Shown piece by piece: positions 1 through 7,481 of a stretch of DNA of 54,080 bases. The position numbers were made by a program, and so were the translations under genes. Source of the DNA: a marine actinobacterium MedAcidi-G2B (GTDB lineage: Bacteria; Actinomycetota; Acidimicrobiia; Acidimicrobiales; MedAcidi-G1); the NCBI GenBank assembly GCA_000817115.1, contig JUEO01000007.1, positions 1 through 54,080 of the forward strand. The letters run 5' to 3'. The stretch's first letter is position 1. Each line of letters opens with the position of its first letter. The notes beneath the pieces were generated by a model. That model saw nothing but the letters and a program-made list of their open reading frames with translations, was not told the DNA's origin and searched no databases.

Positions 1-75
1 ATCAATAAGAGTTGTTTTGCCGTGGTCAACGTGCGCGATGACAGCAATATTTCTAAGGTTGGGTTTAGTAGGCAC
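1..75 (-). CDS. typA: TypA/BipA-type translational GTPase, N-terminal fragment
   Basis: Only the first 25 codons are inside the window; the gene runs off the left edge. Reading leftwards from a GTG at 75, the peptide starts MPTKPNLRNIAVI and continues into the G1 loop AHVDHGKTTLID, which binds GTP phosphates. Known of the family: TypA/BipA is a ribosome-associated GTPase involved in stress adaptation and 50S assembly, and its N-terminus is typically LRNIAIIAHVDHGKTTL. LepA normally has IDHGKSTL at this place, which makes it less likely. The Shine-Dalgarno is weak (an AAGAA directly before the GTG). The rest of the gene would confirm TypA over other translational GTPases. Confidence 0.75.
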   Translation of the reverse strand, partial: MPTKPNLRNIAVIAHVDHGKTTLID

Positions 76-144
76 TTCTTAACGATACGGGTTATTGGAG
101 CGGCAGGAGGGCAATGTGACAAATAACTTTTACCAGAAATGCTG

Positions 145-1317
145 TTAGATAGTTACCGGAACGTCACCGAGGAAGCGTTCAACGTTGCCGGCATAGAAGG
201 CTTCAACCGCAGTTGGGTCCACACCTTCCATCGTTGATTCAAATTTCCGTATTGGGTCACTTGATCCTTCTGGGTGTGGATAGTCAGAAGCGAAGCAAAG
301 CATCTCAGGACCAAGTTGCTCGATTAACCAGCCAACTGGTTCACCAGCAAACGGCGCAAATCGAACGCGTTCGCGAGCAACATCAGATGCTCGGCGATTC
401 CTTGGTGCAATATGACGGGCGGAACGCTCCACAAAATCAAGTTTATGTAGCCAGCCAGGCACCCATGATGCCCCATGCTCTAAAGAAAGGCACCGCAACC
501 TATCGTGTCGCTCGAAAACTTCATCAAAAATCATCGCAGATAGAAATAATTCGGCCGAATTATGCATCGCTACAAGACCTAAGTTTGAGTCCGGTGCATC
601 ACCGCCTAAAGCAGTGGACCCGCGTCCATTGTTCTTAAAGCTAGGTGAAACAGGGTCATAGTGACCATTTACCGCAATATGCAATATTACTGGCACGTCT
701 TTTTCTCCAAAACGCTCCCAAACTGGATCAAAGTCTGGGTGCGTGAATGATTGCGCTTCGGGATTGGCTTCATTTGTGTCAATCATGACCGTATAGCAGC
801 CATCGCTGAAGGCTTCGTCGAGAAGTGCTCCAGCTATGTCAGGTCCGAGTGACAAGGGCACATAGCCGCCTGCCAAGAGCCGGTCATCGTGAGCGCAAAA
901 ACGTCCCAGTGCACGGTTATAAACCCGTGATCCAATTTCAAGTGCTTTTGCGTTGTCCTCGTGGGCAATTTGATGAAACGCAAACGTTCCGAGCACTATT
1001 TGTCGTTGAAACCCAAGGACATCAAGTGCATGAGAGCGTTCGGATGGGTCAAACGCTCCAAGTCGCGACCAAGGGCTACGACCAATATCAAACATACCTG
1101 ATTCAAATTTTGACATTAATTCTGGATCAGCGTTTCGACGATCAAGATGTTCTCGACCTCGTTCGATAGCTTCCAGTGAAACCGGCAATTCAGTTTGCGC
1201 ATGCATGGGTTGAATGAAAGTCATCTCTTCTTCGGTGGCTACAGAATCAAGAAAGTCATCAAGTTCAAACAAATGACTATCAACGTCAATGATTCGTCGG
1301 TTGCCTGCGTATGTCAT
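145..1317 (-). CDS. Amidohydrolase family protein (amidohydrolase_2, TIM-barrel metal hydrolase)
   Basis: A 390-residue protein with an ATG start. Visible landmarks fit the amidohydrolase_2 fold: IDVDSHLFE near residue 10 (start of the barrel with the metal-binding DxH-like element), a histidine in VPVILHIAVNG in the middle, LSLEHGASW later, and CFASDYPHPEG near the C-terminus with the conserved Asp. Family members include ACMSD-like decarboxylases and many uncharacterised hydrolases of marine actinobacteria, so the substrate cannot be named. It is monocistronic, ends 69 bases from the typA start and is divergent from a small membrane gene at 1462, with a palindrome in the shared upstream region. 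Cytoplasmic: no signal peptide is seen. Confidence 0.8.
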   Translation of the reverse strand: MTYAGNRRIIDVDSHLFELDDFLDSVATEEEMTFIQPMHAQTELPVSLEAIERGREHLDRRNADPELMSKFESGMFDIGRSPWSRLGAFDPSERSHALDVLGFQRQIVLGTFAFHQIAHEDNAKALEIGSRVYNRALGRFCAHDDRLLAGGYVPLSLGPDIAGALLDEAFSDGCYTVMIDTNEANPEAQSFTHPDFDPVWERFGEKDVPVILHIAVNGHYDPVSPSFKNNGRGSTALGGDAPDSNLGLVAMHNSAELFLSAMIFDEVFERHDRLRCLSLEHGASWVPGWLHKLDFVERSARHIAPRNRRASDVARERVRFAPFAGEPVGWLIEQLGPEMLCFASDYPHPEGSSDPIRKFESTMEGVDPTAVEAFYAGNVERFLGDVPVTI

Positions 1318-1410
1318 ATTTCTACTTTAGCGCGACGTTCCAACACGTGCGGACGCGAGCATTTCTACACCCGCTGTGACAGAAGCCCGTTTCAAGAAAC
1401 ACATCTTCAG

Positions 1411-1424
1411 AGTAAATGTTTACT
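1411..1424. promoter_or_regulatory. Short palindrome AGTAAA-TG-TTTACT, possible operator
   Basis: Perfect 6-base inverted repeat around a 2-base centre, lying in the 144-base divergent spacer between the amidohydrolase (starts 1317) and the small membrane gene (starts 1462). A TTGACA hexamer follows at 1429-1434 but has no convincing -10 partner before the ribosome binding site at 1452. A dimeric regulator such as a TetR-type repressor could bind here, but this is inference from symmetry and position only. Confidence 0.3.
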
Positions 1425-1461
1425 AGATTTGACAGACGTGGAAAAACCGTTAGGAGCTTAA

Positions 1462-1677
1462 ATGTCATTCTCAATTTTACGTGAAAACTCTCTTTTGAAG
1501 CCAGAAAATAAGCCCAAATTAATCTTTATGCTTGCTGGTTTCATGTCATTCCTTTTATCAGTTTCGCTTTGGTTTAGTGGTAATGAGTTGCAAGGAATTT
1601 TTGTTGGAATTTGGGTACCTTCAATCCATTCCTTAGGAACTCTTGTATTAACAAATTCGGGAAAAAACAATGAATGA
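1462..1677 (+). CDS. Small two-helix membrane protein, function unknown
   Basis: A 71-residue protein that starts at ATG 1462 behind a good AGGAG site (1452-1456, spacing 5). Two hydrophobic segments are visible: LIFMLAGFMSFLLSVSLWFSG around residues 20-41, and GIFVGIWVPSIHSLGTLVL around residues 46-64, so it is probably an inner-membrane hairpin. Its last codons overlap the start of a 38-residue membrane gene, so the two are translationally coupled and may form a pair. I do not recognise a family with certainty. The complementary minus-strand frame here (1458-1670) is also open but has no ribosome binding site and a less natural composition. Confidence 0.65.
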   Translation: MSFSILRENSLLKPENKPKLIFMLAGFMSFLLSVSLWFSGNELQGIFVGIWVPSIHSLGTLVLTNSGKNNE

Positions 1678-1786
1678 AACCCTGTTATTTATTATTGGAA
1701 CCTTAGTTTTTACGATCACTATTTGGGGCTTGCTAATGGCAGGTTACAAAGCAACATCTAATGCGGTTGAAAGAGACGGGTCGTAG
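1670..1786 (+). CDS. 38-residue single-helix membrane peptide, function unknown
   Basis: A short reading frame that starts at ATG 1670 inside the end of the preceding gene (8-base overlap, ATGAATGA) and stops at TAG 1784-1786. The peptide begins MNETLLFIIGTLVFTITIWG and has one continuous transmembrane segment of about 25 residues, followed by a short polar tail ending NAVERDGS. The overlap geometry, the hydrophobic N-terminus and the absence of any competing frame support a real coupled gene. No function is assigned. A 104-base spacer follows before the DoxX-like gene. Confidence 0.55.
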   Translation: MNETLLFIIGTLVFTITIWGLLMAGYKATSNAVERDGS

Positions 1787-1890
1787 CACCATAAAAGTCG
1801 TTAACTCTCTTAACCTTCGTAGAAAGGTTTCAAGGGACTTACTCTTAATTTTTTAAACTCAAATTTTTCGTTAAACAAGAAAGTGATGAT

Positions 1891-2250
1891 ATGGAGATAA
1901 TTGGAATCCTGGCACAAATTACTGCTGGGTTATGGATCCTAAATGTATGGATATTGCGTTACAACAAAGAAACCGAGTTTCGCGGTGGTGATGCAAAAAA
2001 TATGTTAGAAGAATTTCAGATATACGGCATTTCTCCCCCATTAATGTATTTAATAGGCGGAACAAAAGTCACATTAGCAATTCTTTTAATCGTTGGTGTT
2101 TGGGTAGAATCCTTAACTAGACCAGCAGCAATTTTGCTTGGTCTGTTAATGGTAGGAGCCATTGGCATGCATATACGTGTTGGTGATGCTCTCAAGAAAT
2201 CAGCTCCAGCAATTAGCGTTTTAAGCCTCTCAATTCTTGCTTTAATATAA
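1891..2250 (+). CDS. DoxX-like small membrane protein
   Basis: A 119-residue protein with four hydrophobic helices: residues 4-22 (IGILAQITAGLWILNVWIL), about 50-70, about 78-93 and about 101-119. The size, the helix count and the pattern PPLMYLIGGTKVTLAILLIVGVW (split here by the second and third helix) are those of the DoxX/DoxX_2 superfamily, membrane proteins with loosely defined roles in redox or detoxification complexes. It stands alone upstream of a tRNA gene on the opposite strand. The ATG at 1891 follows GAAAGTGATGATATGG, where the ribosome binding site is weak. The assignment is to a superfamily, not to a function. Confidence 0.6.
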   Translation: MEIIGILAQITAGLWILNVWILRYNKETEFRGGDAKNMLEEFQIYGISPPLMYLIGGTKVTLAILLIVGVWVESLTRPAAILLGLLMVGAIGMHIRVGDALKKSAPAISVLSLSILALI

Positions 2251-2272
2251 GTTTTAGTTACTTGTAATTATT

Positions 2273-2360
2273 TGGTGTCGGAGGGGGGACTTGAACCCCC
2301 ACGCCCTAATCGGGCACAAGGTCCTTAACCTTGCGCGTCTGCCAATTCCGCCACTCCGAC
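2273..2360 (-). tRNA. tRNA-Leu, anticodon AAG
   Basis: A complete class II tRNA reading leftwards from 2360. Acceptor GTCGGAG pairs with CTCCGAC; the D-arm contains GGCGGAATTGGCAGAC; the anticodon stem is CAAGG/CCTTG with the 7-base loop TTAAGGA; a long variable arm (GCCC ATTA-type loop GGGC) follows; the T-arm is GGGGG-TTCAAGT-CCCCC; discriminator A and an encoded CCA end at 2273. By position, bases 34-36 are A-A-G, exactly where tRNA-Leu(GAG) has G-A-G. A34 in bacteria is normally confined to tRNA-Arg(ACG) and deaminated to inosine by TadA, so this anticodon is unusual. Confidence 0.9.
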
Positions 2361-2406
2361 GTGACTTTATTTAGTGATTACTCAAACTATCGTTTACTAA
2401 TTCCTT

Positions 2407-2631
2407 TTAGAACTGTAAAGAGAGTCCCACAGTGGTAAATACAAATACTAAAGCTGTGACAATGGTAATTCTGTCAAGGTTTTGTTCTACGACTGTTGAG
2501 CCAGCAGTTTGTGCACCAACACCTCCACCGAACATGTCAGAAAGGCCTCCACCTTTACCGCTATGTAGGAGAACTAAGAAGATAAGACCAAGGCCTGAAA
2601 CGGCTTGAAGAATTGCTGTTAAAACGAACAT
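2407..2631 (-). CDS. secG: Protein translocase subunit SecG
   Basis: A 74-residue protein with two transmembrane helices (residues about 3-23 and 54-72) joined by a loop containing HSGKGGGLSDMFGGG, the hallmark of SecG. SecG is the small non-essential subunit of the SecYEG channel and eases the SecA cycle. It is the last gene of gap-pgk-tpiA-secG, 31 bases behind tpiA, the classical actinobacterial and firmicute order. Length is normal for the family. A tRNA gene follows downstream on the same strand. Confidence 0.93.
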   Translation of the reverse strand: MFVLTAILQAVSGLGLIFLVLLHSGKGGGLSDMFGGGVGAQTAGSTVVEQNLDRITIVTALVFVFTTVGLSLQF

Positions 2632-2662
2632 AGTGGTATCAAGACTACCGTCCGATTAGAGA

Positions 2663-3442
2663 TCAACCGACTAAACGATAATTTACAATACGAGCAAATT
2701 CATCAGGATCTAAAGCGGCTCCACCCACAAGAGCGCCATCAATGTCAGGCTGACGCATCAAATCTGGACAGTTTCCCGATTTGACCGAACCACCATATTG
2801 AATACGTACCGCCTCTCCAGCACTTCCCCATTTTTCTTTCACTGTAGAGCGAATAAGTGAGCAGACTGATTGAGCGTCTTCCGGTGTAGCTGTTTTTCCA
2901 GTTCCGATAGCCCAAATAGGTTCATAAGCAATAACGAGTCCACCTACTGCTTCACTTTTTAAGTTTGCTAATCCTGACATGATTTGCCCTATTACTTTTT
3001 CTTCTGTTTTCCCAGCTTCTTTTTCCTCTAAAGTTTCGCCACAACAAACGATCGGAGTCATATTTGCTTTAAGTACCGCTTTCACCTTTTTATTAACTTC
3101 TGCGTCAGTTTCACCGAAAAGCTCTCTTCTCTCAGAATGTCCCACGATCACAAACGAAACATTCAACTTCTCCAGCATCGTGGCGGCAACTTCACCAGTG
3201 AACGCACCTTTTTCTTCCCAATGGCAATTTTGCGCTCCAAGAAGTATTGGCATGTGATCTGATTCTAAAACTGTCTGTATGGAACGAAGGTCAGTGAACG
3301 GCGGATGAACGGACACGTCAACCTTTTCATAATCCTGTGGGTTAAGTATGTATGAGAGTTTTTGCACCATTTGTATCGCTTCAAAATGATTATGATGCAT
3401 CTTCCAATTTCCACTTATGAGTGGTTTTCTTTCTGTTGACAT
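2663..3442 (-). CDS. tpiA: Triosephosphate isomerase
   Basis: A 259-residue (beta/alpha)8 enzyme that interconverts dihydroxyacetone phosphate and glyceraldehyde 3-phosphate. Visible: the substrate lysine in GNWKMH near residue 13, the catalytic His in VIVGHSERR near residue 100, the catalytic Glu in AYEPIWAIGTG near 170 followed by the mobile loop, and the phosphate-binding YGGSVKSGN and GALVGGAAL near the C-terminus. All catalytic residues are present and the length is typical. It lies 11 bases behind pgk in the gap-pgk-tpiA-secG operon; a GGAGAA site precedes the ATG. Confidence 0.97.
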   Translation of the reverse strand: MSTERKPLISGNWKMHHNHFEAIQMVQKLSYILNPQDYEKVDVSVHPPFTDLRSIQTVLESDHMPILLGAQNCHWEEKGAFTGEVAATMLEKLNVSFVIVGHSERRELFGETDAEVNKKVKAVLKANMTPIVCCGETLEEKEAGKTEEKVIGQIMSGLANLKSEAVGGLVIAYEPIWAIGTGKTATPEDAQSVCSLIRSTVKEKWGSAGEAVRIQYGGSVKSGNCPDLMRQPDIDGALVGGAALDPDEFARIVNYRLVG

Positions 3443-3453
3443 ACTTTCTCCTC

Positions 3454-4578
3454 TTAAACCCTTTGACTATCTCTTAGAGCCGCTAATCCCGGTAAATCAC
3501 CTTTTTCGATCAACTCCAAAGTAGCCCCTCCACCAGTGGAGACATGATTCATCTCTCCATCAACGCCAAATAGTTTCGCCGCTGCTGCGCTATCTCCACC
3601 TCCTACAACAGTGAAACCTCGACACCCTGCTACCGCTTCTGCAATCGTCCGAGTACCTGCAGAGAATCGGGAATCTTCAAACACCCCCATCGGCCCATTC
3701 CAAAGAACTGTTCGAGCTTCTGAGATGATGTCGCAAAATTCAACTGCTGTTCCTGGACCTATATCTAAACCCATCCATCCTTCAGGAATCGACGTACCCA
3801 TTTGACGAACCTCTCCCCCTGCTGAAGGGTTACCGATAACGCCCTCTGGGCTCAGTGCGGTCACGTCTAAAGGAAGTCTTATTGAGTCATACGTTGCAAG
3901 GAGTTCCCCGCACTTCTCTATCATGTTTTCTTCAAGCAATGAAGCGCCTACTGAACTTCCTTTTGCGGCAAGAAACGTGAAGCACATTCCCCCACCAACG
4001 ATCAATTCGTCCACTACATCTAGCAGAGCTTCTATTACTCCCAACTTGTCACTCACTTTGGATCCGCCCATTATTCCCACAAGGGGTCTCTTAGGGTTTT
4101 CTCGCAAACTCTTTAGAACGTGAACTTCTTTTTCCAGCAAACGTCCAGCGGCTGAGGGTAAAAATGCGGGAGGCCCCACTATTGAAGCGTGTGATCGATG
4201 CGATGCTCCAAAAGCATCGTTCACATAAATGTCTTGACCTGCAATGAGCTCTGCCACAAATTCTGATGAATTATCAGTTTCCCCTGTATTAAATCGAAGG
4301 TTTTCCAGCAACTGAACTTCAGGAAGTAGTTCCTGCAAGCGCTCCCTCACCGGATCAAGCGTAAATTCAGGCGCAGGTTTTCCGTTAGGTCTGCCTAAAT
4401 GAGAACAAGTAGTAACCGTGGCCCCTGCTTCCAACAGATATCGGAGAGTCGGTAACGCTGATTTGATGCGAAGATCATCAGTTATCAACCCGCCCTCTAG
4501 TGGAACATTGAAATCGCACCGGACTAAAACCCTTTTACCCTCTAAATTGCCTAAGTCTTCCAGCGCGGGGATGGTCAT
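3454..4578 (-). CDS. pgk: Phosphoglycerate kinase
   Basis: A 374-residue kinase of lower glycolysis (1,3-bisphosphoglycerate + ADP to 3-phosphoglycerate + ATP). N-terminal substrate domain: LVRCDFNVPL near residue 20, SHLGRPNG near 58, the acidic loop NDAFGASHRSHAS near 120. C-terminal nucleotide domain: GIMGGSKVSDK near 168, NGPMGVFED near 294 and the glycine-rich GGGDSAAAA near 326. It is slightly shorter than the usual 390-400 residues, through small loop deletions. It starts 15 bases after gap and is followed by tpiA, so the three are co-transcribed. Confidence 0.97.
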   Translation of the reverse strand: MTIPALEDLGNLEGKRVLVRCDFNVPLEGGLITDDLRIKSALPTLRYLLEAGATVTTCSHLGRPNGKPAPEFTLDPVRERLQELLPEVQLLENLRFNTGETDNSSEFVAELIAGQDIYVNDAFGASHRSHASIVGPPAFLPSAAGRLLEKEVHVLKSLRENPKRPLVGIMGGSKVSDKLGVIEALLDVVDELIVGGGMCFTFLAAKGSSVGASLLEENMIEKCGELLATYDSIRLPLDVTALSPEGVIGNPSAGGEVRQMGTSIPEGWMGLDIGPGTAVEFCDIISEARTVLWNGPMGVFEDSRFSAGTRTIAEAVAGCRGFTVVGGGDSAAAAKLFGVDGEMNHVSTGGGATLELIEKGDLPGLAALRDSQRV

Positions 4579-4593
4579 GGTGTTCTTCTAGTT

Positions 4594-5619
4594 TTACTTA
4601 CTTTTCTTTTTTGTACGACGAGTTCCTACAATTTTTGTTAAATCAACCATTCGGGTCGAGTAGCCCATTTCATTGTCATACCAGCCACACACTTTCACCA
4701 TTTTTCCGGTTGCCATGGTTAAACCTGCATCTATTGTGCATGAAGCTGCCCGACCTACTATGTCTGCAGAAACAAGGGGATCTTCGCTGTAGTCAAGAAC
4801 TTTAGACAACGGCCCTTTTCGAGCAGCTGCAGCGTAAGCCGCATTTATTTGCTCTACTGTCGCTTCTTTCTTTAACGTCCCAACAAAATCCGTAATAGAG
4901 CCATCTGGTATAGGCACTCGTAAAGAAATGCCGTCAAGCTTTCCTTTCATCTTGGGCATAACCAGAGAGGTGGCACGTGCTGCCCCAGTTGAGGTTGGAA
5001 CAATATTAACAGCCGCCGCTCGGGCTCTACGCAGATCACTATGTGGTCCATCAACCAGACTTTGATCACCGGTATATGCATGAGTAGTGGTCATGAAGCC
5101 TTGCTCTACTCCAAATTTGTCATCCAGAACTTTGATCATTGGAACAAAACAGTTAGTCGTGCAAGAAGCGTTTGAGATCACATGATGCTTACTTGGGTCG
5201 TAGTCATCATCGTTTACTCCGACAACAAAAGTTGCGTCGCAGTCTCCTGAAGGTGCGGAAATTATAACTTTTCGCGCTCCCCCTTCCAGGTGCAGTCCAG
5301 CCTGATCTCTGGCGGTGAAAAAACCAGTTGATTCGACCACTACATCCACTCCTAAGTCTCCCCAAGGTAAGTCACCCGGGTTTCGTTCAGAGAGGACTTT
5401 TATCTTTTTACCGTCTATGGAAATGCTGTCGCGGGTGGTCCGCACTTTCGCTTCCAATGGGCCGTGAACAGAGTCGTTAGCGAGCAGAAATGCCATGGTG
5501 TCGATGGCTCCTAAATCGTTTACTGCTACAAACTCAAAGTCAACTCCACTTTTCATTGCCGCTCTGAAGAAGTTTCTTCCGATTCGGCCAAAGCCATTAA
5601 TACCTACTCGAACAGTCAT
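4594..5619 (-). CDS. gap: Glyceraldehyde-3-phosphate dehydrogenase, type I
   Basis: A 341-residue NAD-dependent dehydrogenase that oxidises and phosphorylates glyceraldehyde 3-phosphate. It shows the Rossmann start VGINGFGRIGRNFFRA, AVNDLGAIDTMAF (the Asp after Asn favours NAD), the catalytic motif SNASCTTNC near residue 153, TTTHAYTGDQ, and WYDNEMGYSTRMVDL near the end. A lysine-rich tail (RRTKKKSK) is added at the C-terminus. It opens the gap-pgk-tpiA-secG operon behind a strong AGGAGGAAAC site and a 114-base spacer with an inverted repeat. Upstream lies rapZ, without the expected yvcK and whiA. Confidence 0.97.
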   Translation of the reverse strand: MTVRVGINGFGRIGRNFFRAAMKSGVDFEFVAVNDLGAIDTMAFLLANDSVHGPLEAKVRTTRDSISIDGKKIKVLSERNPGDLPWGDLGVDVVVESTGFFTARDQAGLHLEGGARKVIISAPSGDCDATFVVGVNDDDYDPSKHHVISNASCTTNCFVPMIKVLDDKFGVEQGFMTTTHAYTGDQSLVDGPHSDLRRARAAAVNIVPTSTGAARATSLVMPKMKGKLDGISLRVPIPDGSITDFVGTLKKEATVEQINAAYAAAARKGPLSKVLDYSEDPLVSADIVGRAASCTIDAGLTMATGKMVKVCGWYDNEMGYSTRMVDLTKIVGTRRTKKKSK

Positions 5620-5671
5620 GAATATGTTTCCTCCTGCAACTCAATGTTGTCAGTATTTGTTGTTTCCTTGA

Positions 5672-5691
5672 TATCCGCTTAAGAACGGATA
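5672..5691. promoter_or_regulatory. Inverted repeat in the gap leader
   Basis: TATCCG and CGGATA (6-base arms, 8-base centre) lie between rapZ and gap, about 52-72 bases upstream of the gap ATG. A TTGACG hexamer on the minus strand at 5703-5698 lies just upstream, so the repeat occupies the place where a -10 box would be expected, although no good -10 sequence is present. It may be an operator or mRNA hairpin for the glycolytic operon. Weak evidence, based on position. Confidence 0.3.
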
Positions 5692-5733
5692 AACACCCGT
5701 CAAATTGGAGATATTTGTCACACTAAATGTGTA

Positions 5734-6582
5734 TCACTGCTTGATGTCACGGTGGGTGATGAGTGGATCAAATCCTGATTGAATGAGATGCTCTCTAATT
5801 ATTTCAGTGATAGCTACCGAACGATGTCGACCACCAGTGCAACCAAAAGCCAGCGAAAAGAAGGAATGGCCACCAGCTGAGTAAACCGGGAGAAGAAGAT
5901 CCAACATTTCTTTTAACTGTTTCAAGAAAGGTTCAGTCATAGATTGGGTCTCAACATACTCTCTGACTGCGTGATCAAGCCCAGTAAGTGGACGTAAGGT
6001 TTCTTCCCAATGTGGATTCGGCAGAAACCTACAATCAAACACCATTGAAGCATCTCGGGGTGTCCCATACTTAAAGCCAAAAGAAGTAAGTAAAACTCTC
6101 ATAGGCCTGTCATGAACTTCCCCAAAAAGTCCTTCAACTTTCCTTCGGAGATCGTGAACGTTCAGGTCAGAAGTGTCAATAATGATGTTGGCTTCGCTTC
6201 GTACCGGCTCTAATGCGCTTCTTTCTGAACTTATTGCTTCTTCTAATCCTCGTTCATCTCCAAACGGATGAGGTCTCCTTGTATCTTCATACCGTTGAAG
6301 AAGCGTTTCAGTAGAGCAATCAAGAAAGACGACTTGTAAATCTTCTTGCTTAGAGCGCAAGTCTTCTAATGCAGTGAGTGTTTCGCCTTCATAAGAATCA
6401 AACCGGAGGGTAAATGCCACCCTCTCCCACGGAGTTTCAGGGGCACCAGCTAAATCCGCTAATTTACTTATGAGATCCGCCGGAACACGGTCAATAACAA
6501 ACCAGCCTAGATCTTCTAGGTCTTTAGCAAATTCAGAACGACCTGCTCCTGAAAGACCGGTAACGACCAGAACATTGCTCAT
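5734..6582 (-). CDS. rapZ: RapZ/YvcJ-family nucleotide-binding protein
   Basis: About 282 residues from ATG 6582; an in-frame TTG six bases upstream is a less likely start. The N-terminus VLVVTGLSGAGRSEFAKDLE is a P-loop in which the usual GKS lysine is arginine, as commonly seen in actinobacterial members, and the partner motif LGWFVIDRVPADL follows. The C-terminal domain ends in FGCTGGRHRSVAITE, the RapZ signature. In Enterobacteria RapZ is an RNase E adaptor sensing glucosamine 6-phosphate; the role in Actinobacteria is unclear, so the name marks family membership. Its usual partners yvcK and whiA are not downstream; gap follows instead after 114 bases. Confidence 0.9.
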   Translation of the reverse strand: MSNVLVVTGLSGAGRSEFAKDLEDLGWFVIDRVPADLISKLADLAGAPETPWERVAFTLRFDSYEGETLTALEDLRSKQEDLQVVFLDCSTETLLQRYEDTRRPHPFGDERGLEEAISSERSALEPVRSEANIIIDTSDLNVHDLRRKVEGLFGEVHDRPMRVLLTSFGFKYGTPRDASMVFDCRFLPNPHWEETLRPLTGLDHAVREYVETQSMTEPFLKQLKEMLDLLLPVYSAGGHSFFSLAFGCTGGRHRSVAITEIIREHLIQSGFDPLITHRDIKQ

Positions 6583-6609
6583 AACCAAATAGTAGACCGT
6601 ATTCCGTTA

Positions 6610-7350
6610 TTACGCGGCACGTATAGCCTCAATAACCAAAAGACGTGGGATTAATGCTGCATCACCGAATTGCAGCGAGCGTTTAAGAAATCCTTCCGGT
6701 GGAGAAGGCTCATGCATTGAACTAATTACTAGCCCAGCAGAACTCAAAGCATTCACGTACCTGCTTAGTGGACGATGAACAAAAGGCAAGAAAACTCCAT
6801 TGTCTACTTCCTCCATTTCCATTACCTCTGTTAAATACGGTCCAATTCTCCAGTATTTCTCTGGAGGATCCAGAATCTGATCATCTATCCAACCACTGCC
6901 AGGTGTTTGGACAAGAGGATGGTTTAAGAAGAATAGAAACTTTGCATTTGGTTTCAAGATCCGAGCTATTTCTTCAATTGCTGAATCCATGGCCTCGATA
7001 TGTTCAAAGACCAAGCAGGCGATTGCCGCATCAAACGATGACTCATCAAAGGGAAGCTGTTCAGATCTTCCTCGAAGGTATAAAGGGCCTCCGCCTCTTT
7101 TGTTCGCTTCCCGTATTTGGTTATGTGTCGGATCTACCCCGATAACTATTTCTGCTCCTGATTCAACAAGAACTCGACTTATCTGCCCTTCACCAGTTCC
7201 GACATCGAGAATTTTTTTATAACCCATCAATAAATCTCTTGCCAAAGGAATTATTTGTTCTTCGTACTCTTCATCTTGTCCCTCTGTGAAGCCCTCTTGC
7301 CACCATTCAGCGTGTTGCTCCCAGGAGTCTTCTATCTTCTCTTTAGTCAC
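6610..7350 (-). CDS. Class I SAM-dependent methyltransferase, substrate unknown
   Basis: A 246-residue protein with a GTG start. Motif I KILDVGTGEGQISRVL near residue 47 binds S-adenosylmethionine, the acidic residue of motif II follows in VIGVDPT, and DAAIACLVFEHIE near 110 matches the Methyltransf_11 pattern. It has the seven-strand Rossmann core only, no membrane segment, and nothing that names the acceptor molecule. It sits 27 bases upstream of rapZ on the same strand, so it probably shares its transcript. Two further methyltransferases of the same fold are in the window (7482 and 18306) but are not close copies by eye. Confidence 0.85.
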   Translation of the reverse strand: MTKEKIEDSWEQHAEWWQEGFTEGQDEEYEEQIIPLARDLLMGYKKILDVGTGEGQISRVLVESGAEIVIGVDPTHNQIREANKRGGGPLYLRGRSEQLPFDESSFDAAIACLVFEHIEAMDSAIEEIARILKPNAKFLFFLNHPLVQTPGSGWIDDQILDPPEKYWRIGPYLTEVMEMEEVDNGVFLPFVHRPLSRYVNALSSAGLVISSMHEPSPPEGFLKRSLQFGDAALIPRLLVIEAIRAA

Positions 7351-7481
7351 TGATACAGCGTGACAGGTTTCTAGGCAAGACGACCATTCTCACTTCGCTC
7401 ATCTGACTTACTCTATAACATTTCGGACTATTTCTAAGGAAGTGAAAACGGTCCTTCTATTTCTGGGTGCGTCCACGTGTT

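Noticed and set aside
213-1169. Plus-strand open frames opposite the amidohydrolase gene.
   Set aside because: They mirror the codon structure of the real minus-strand gene, have no ribosome binding sites and show no domain.
5698-5703. TTGACG as the -35 box of a gap promoter.
   Set aside because: No acceptable -10 sequence occurs 16-18 bases downstream; that position is occupied by the inverted repeat.
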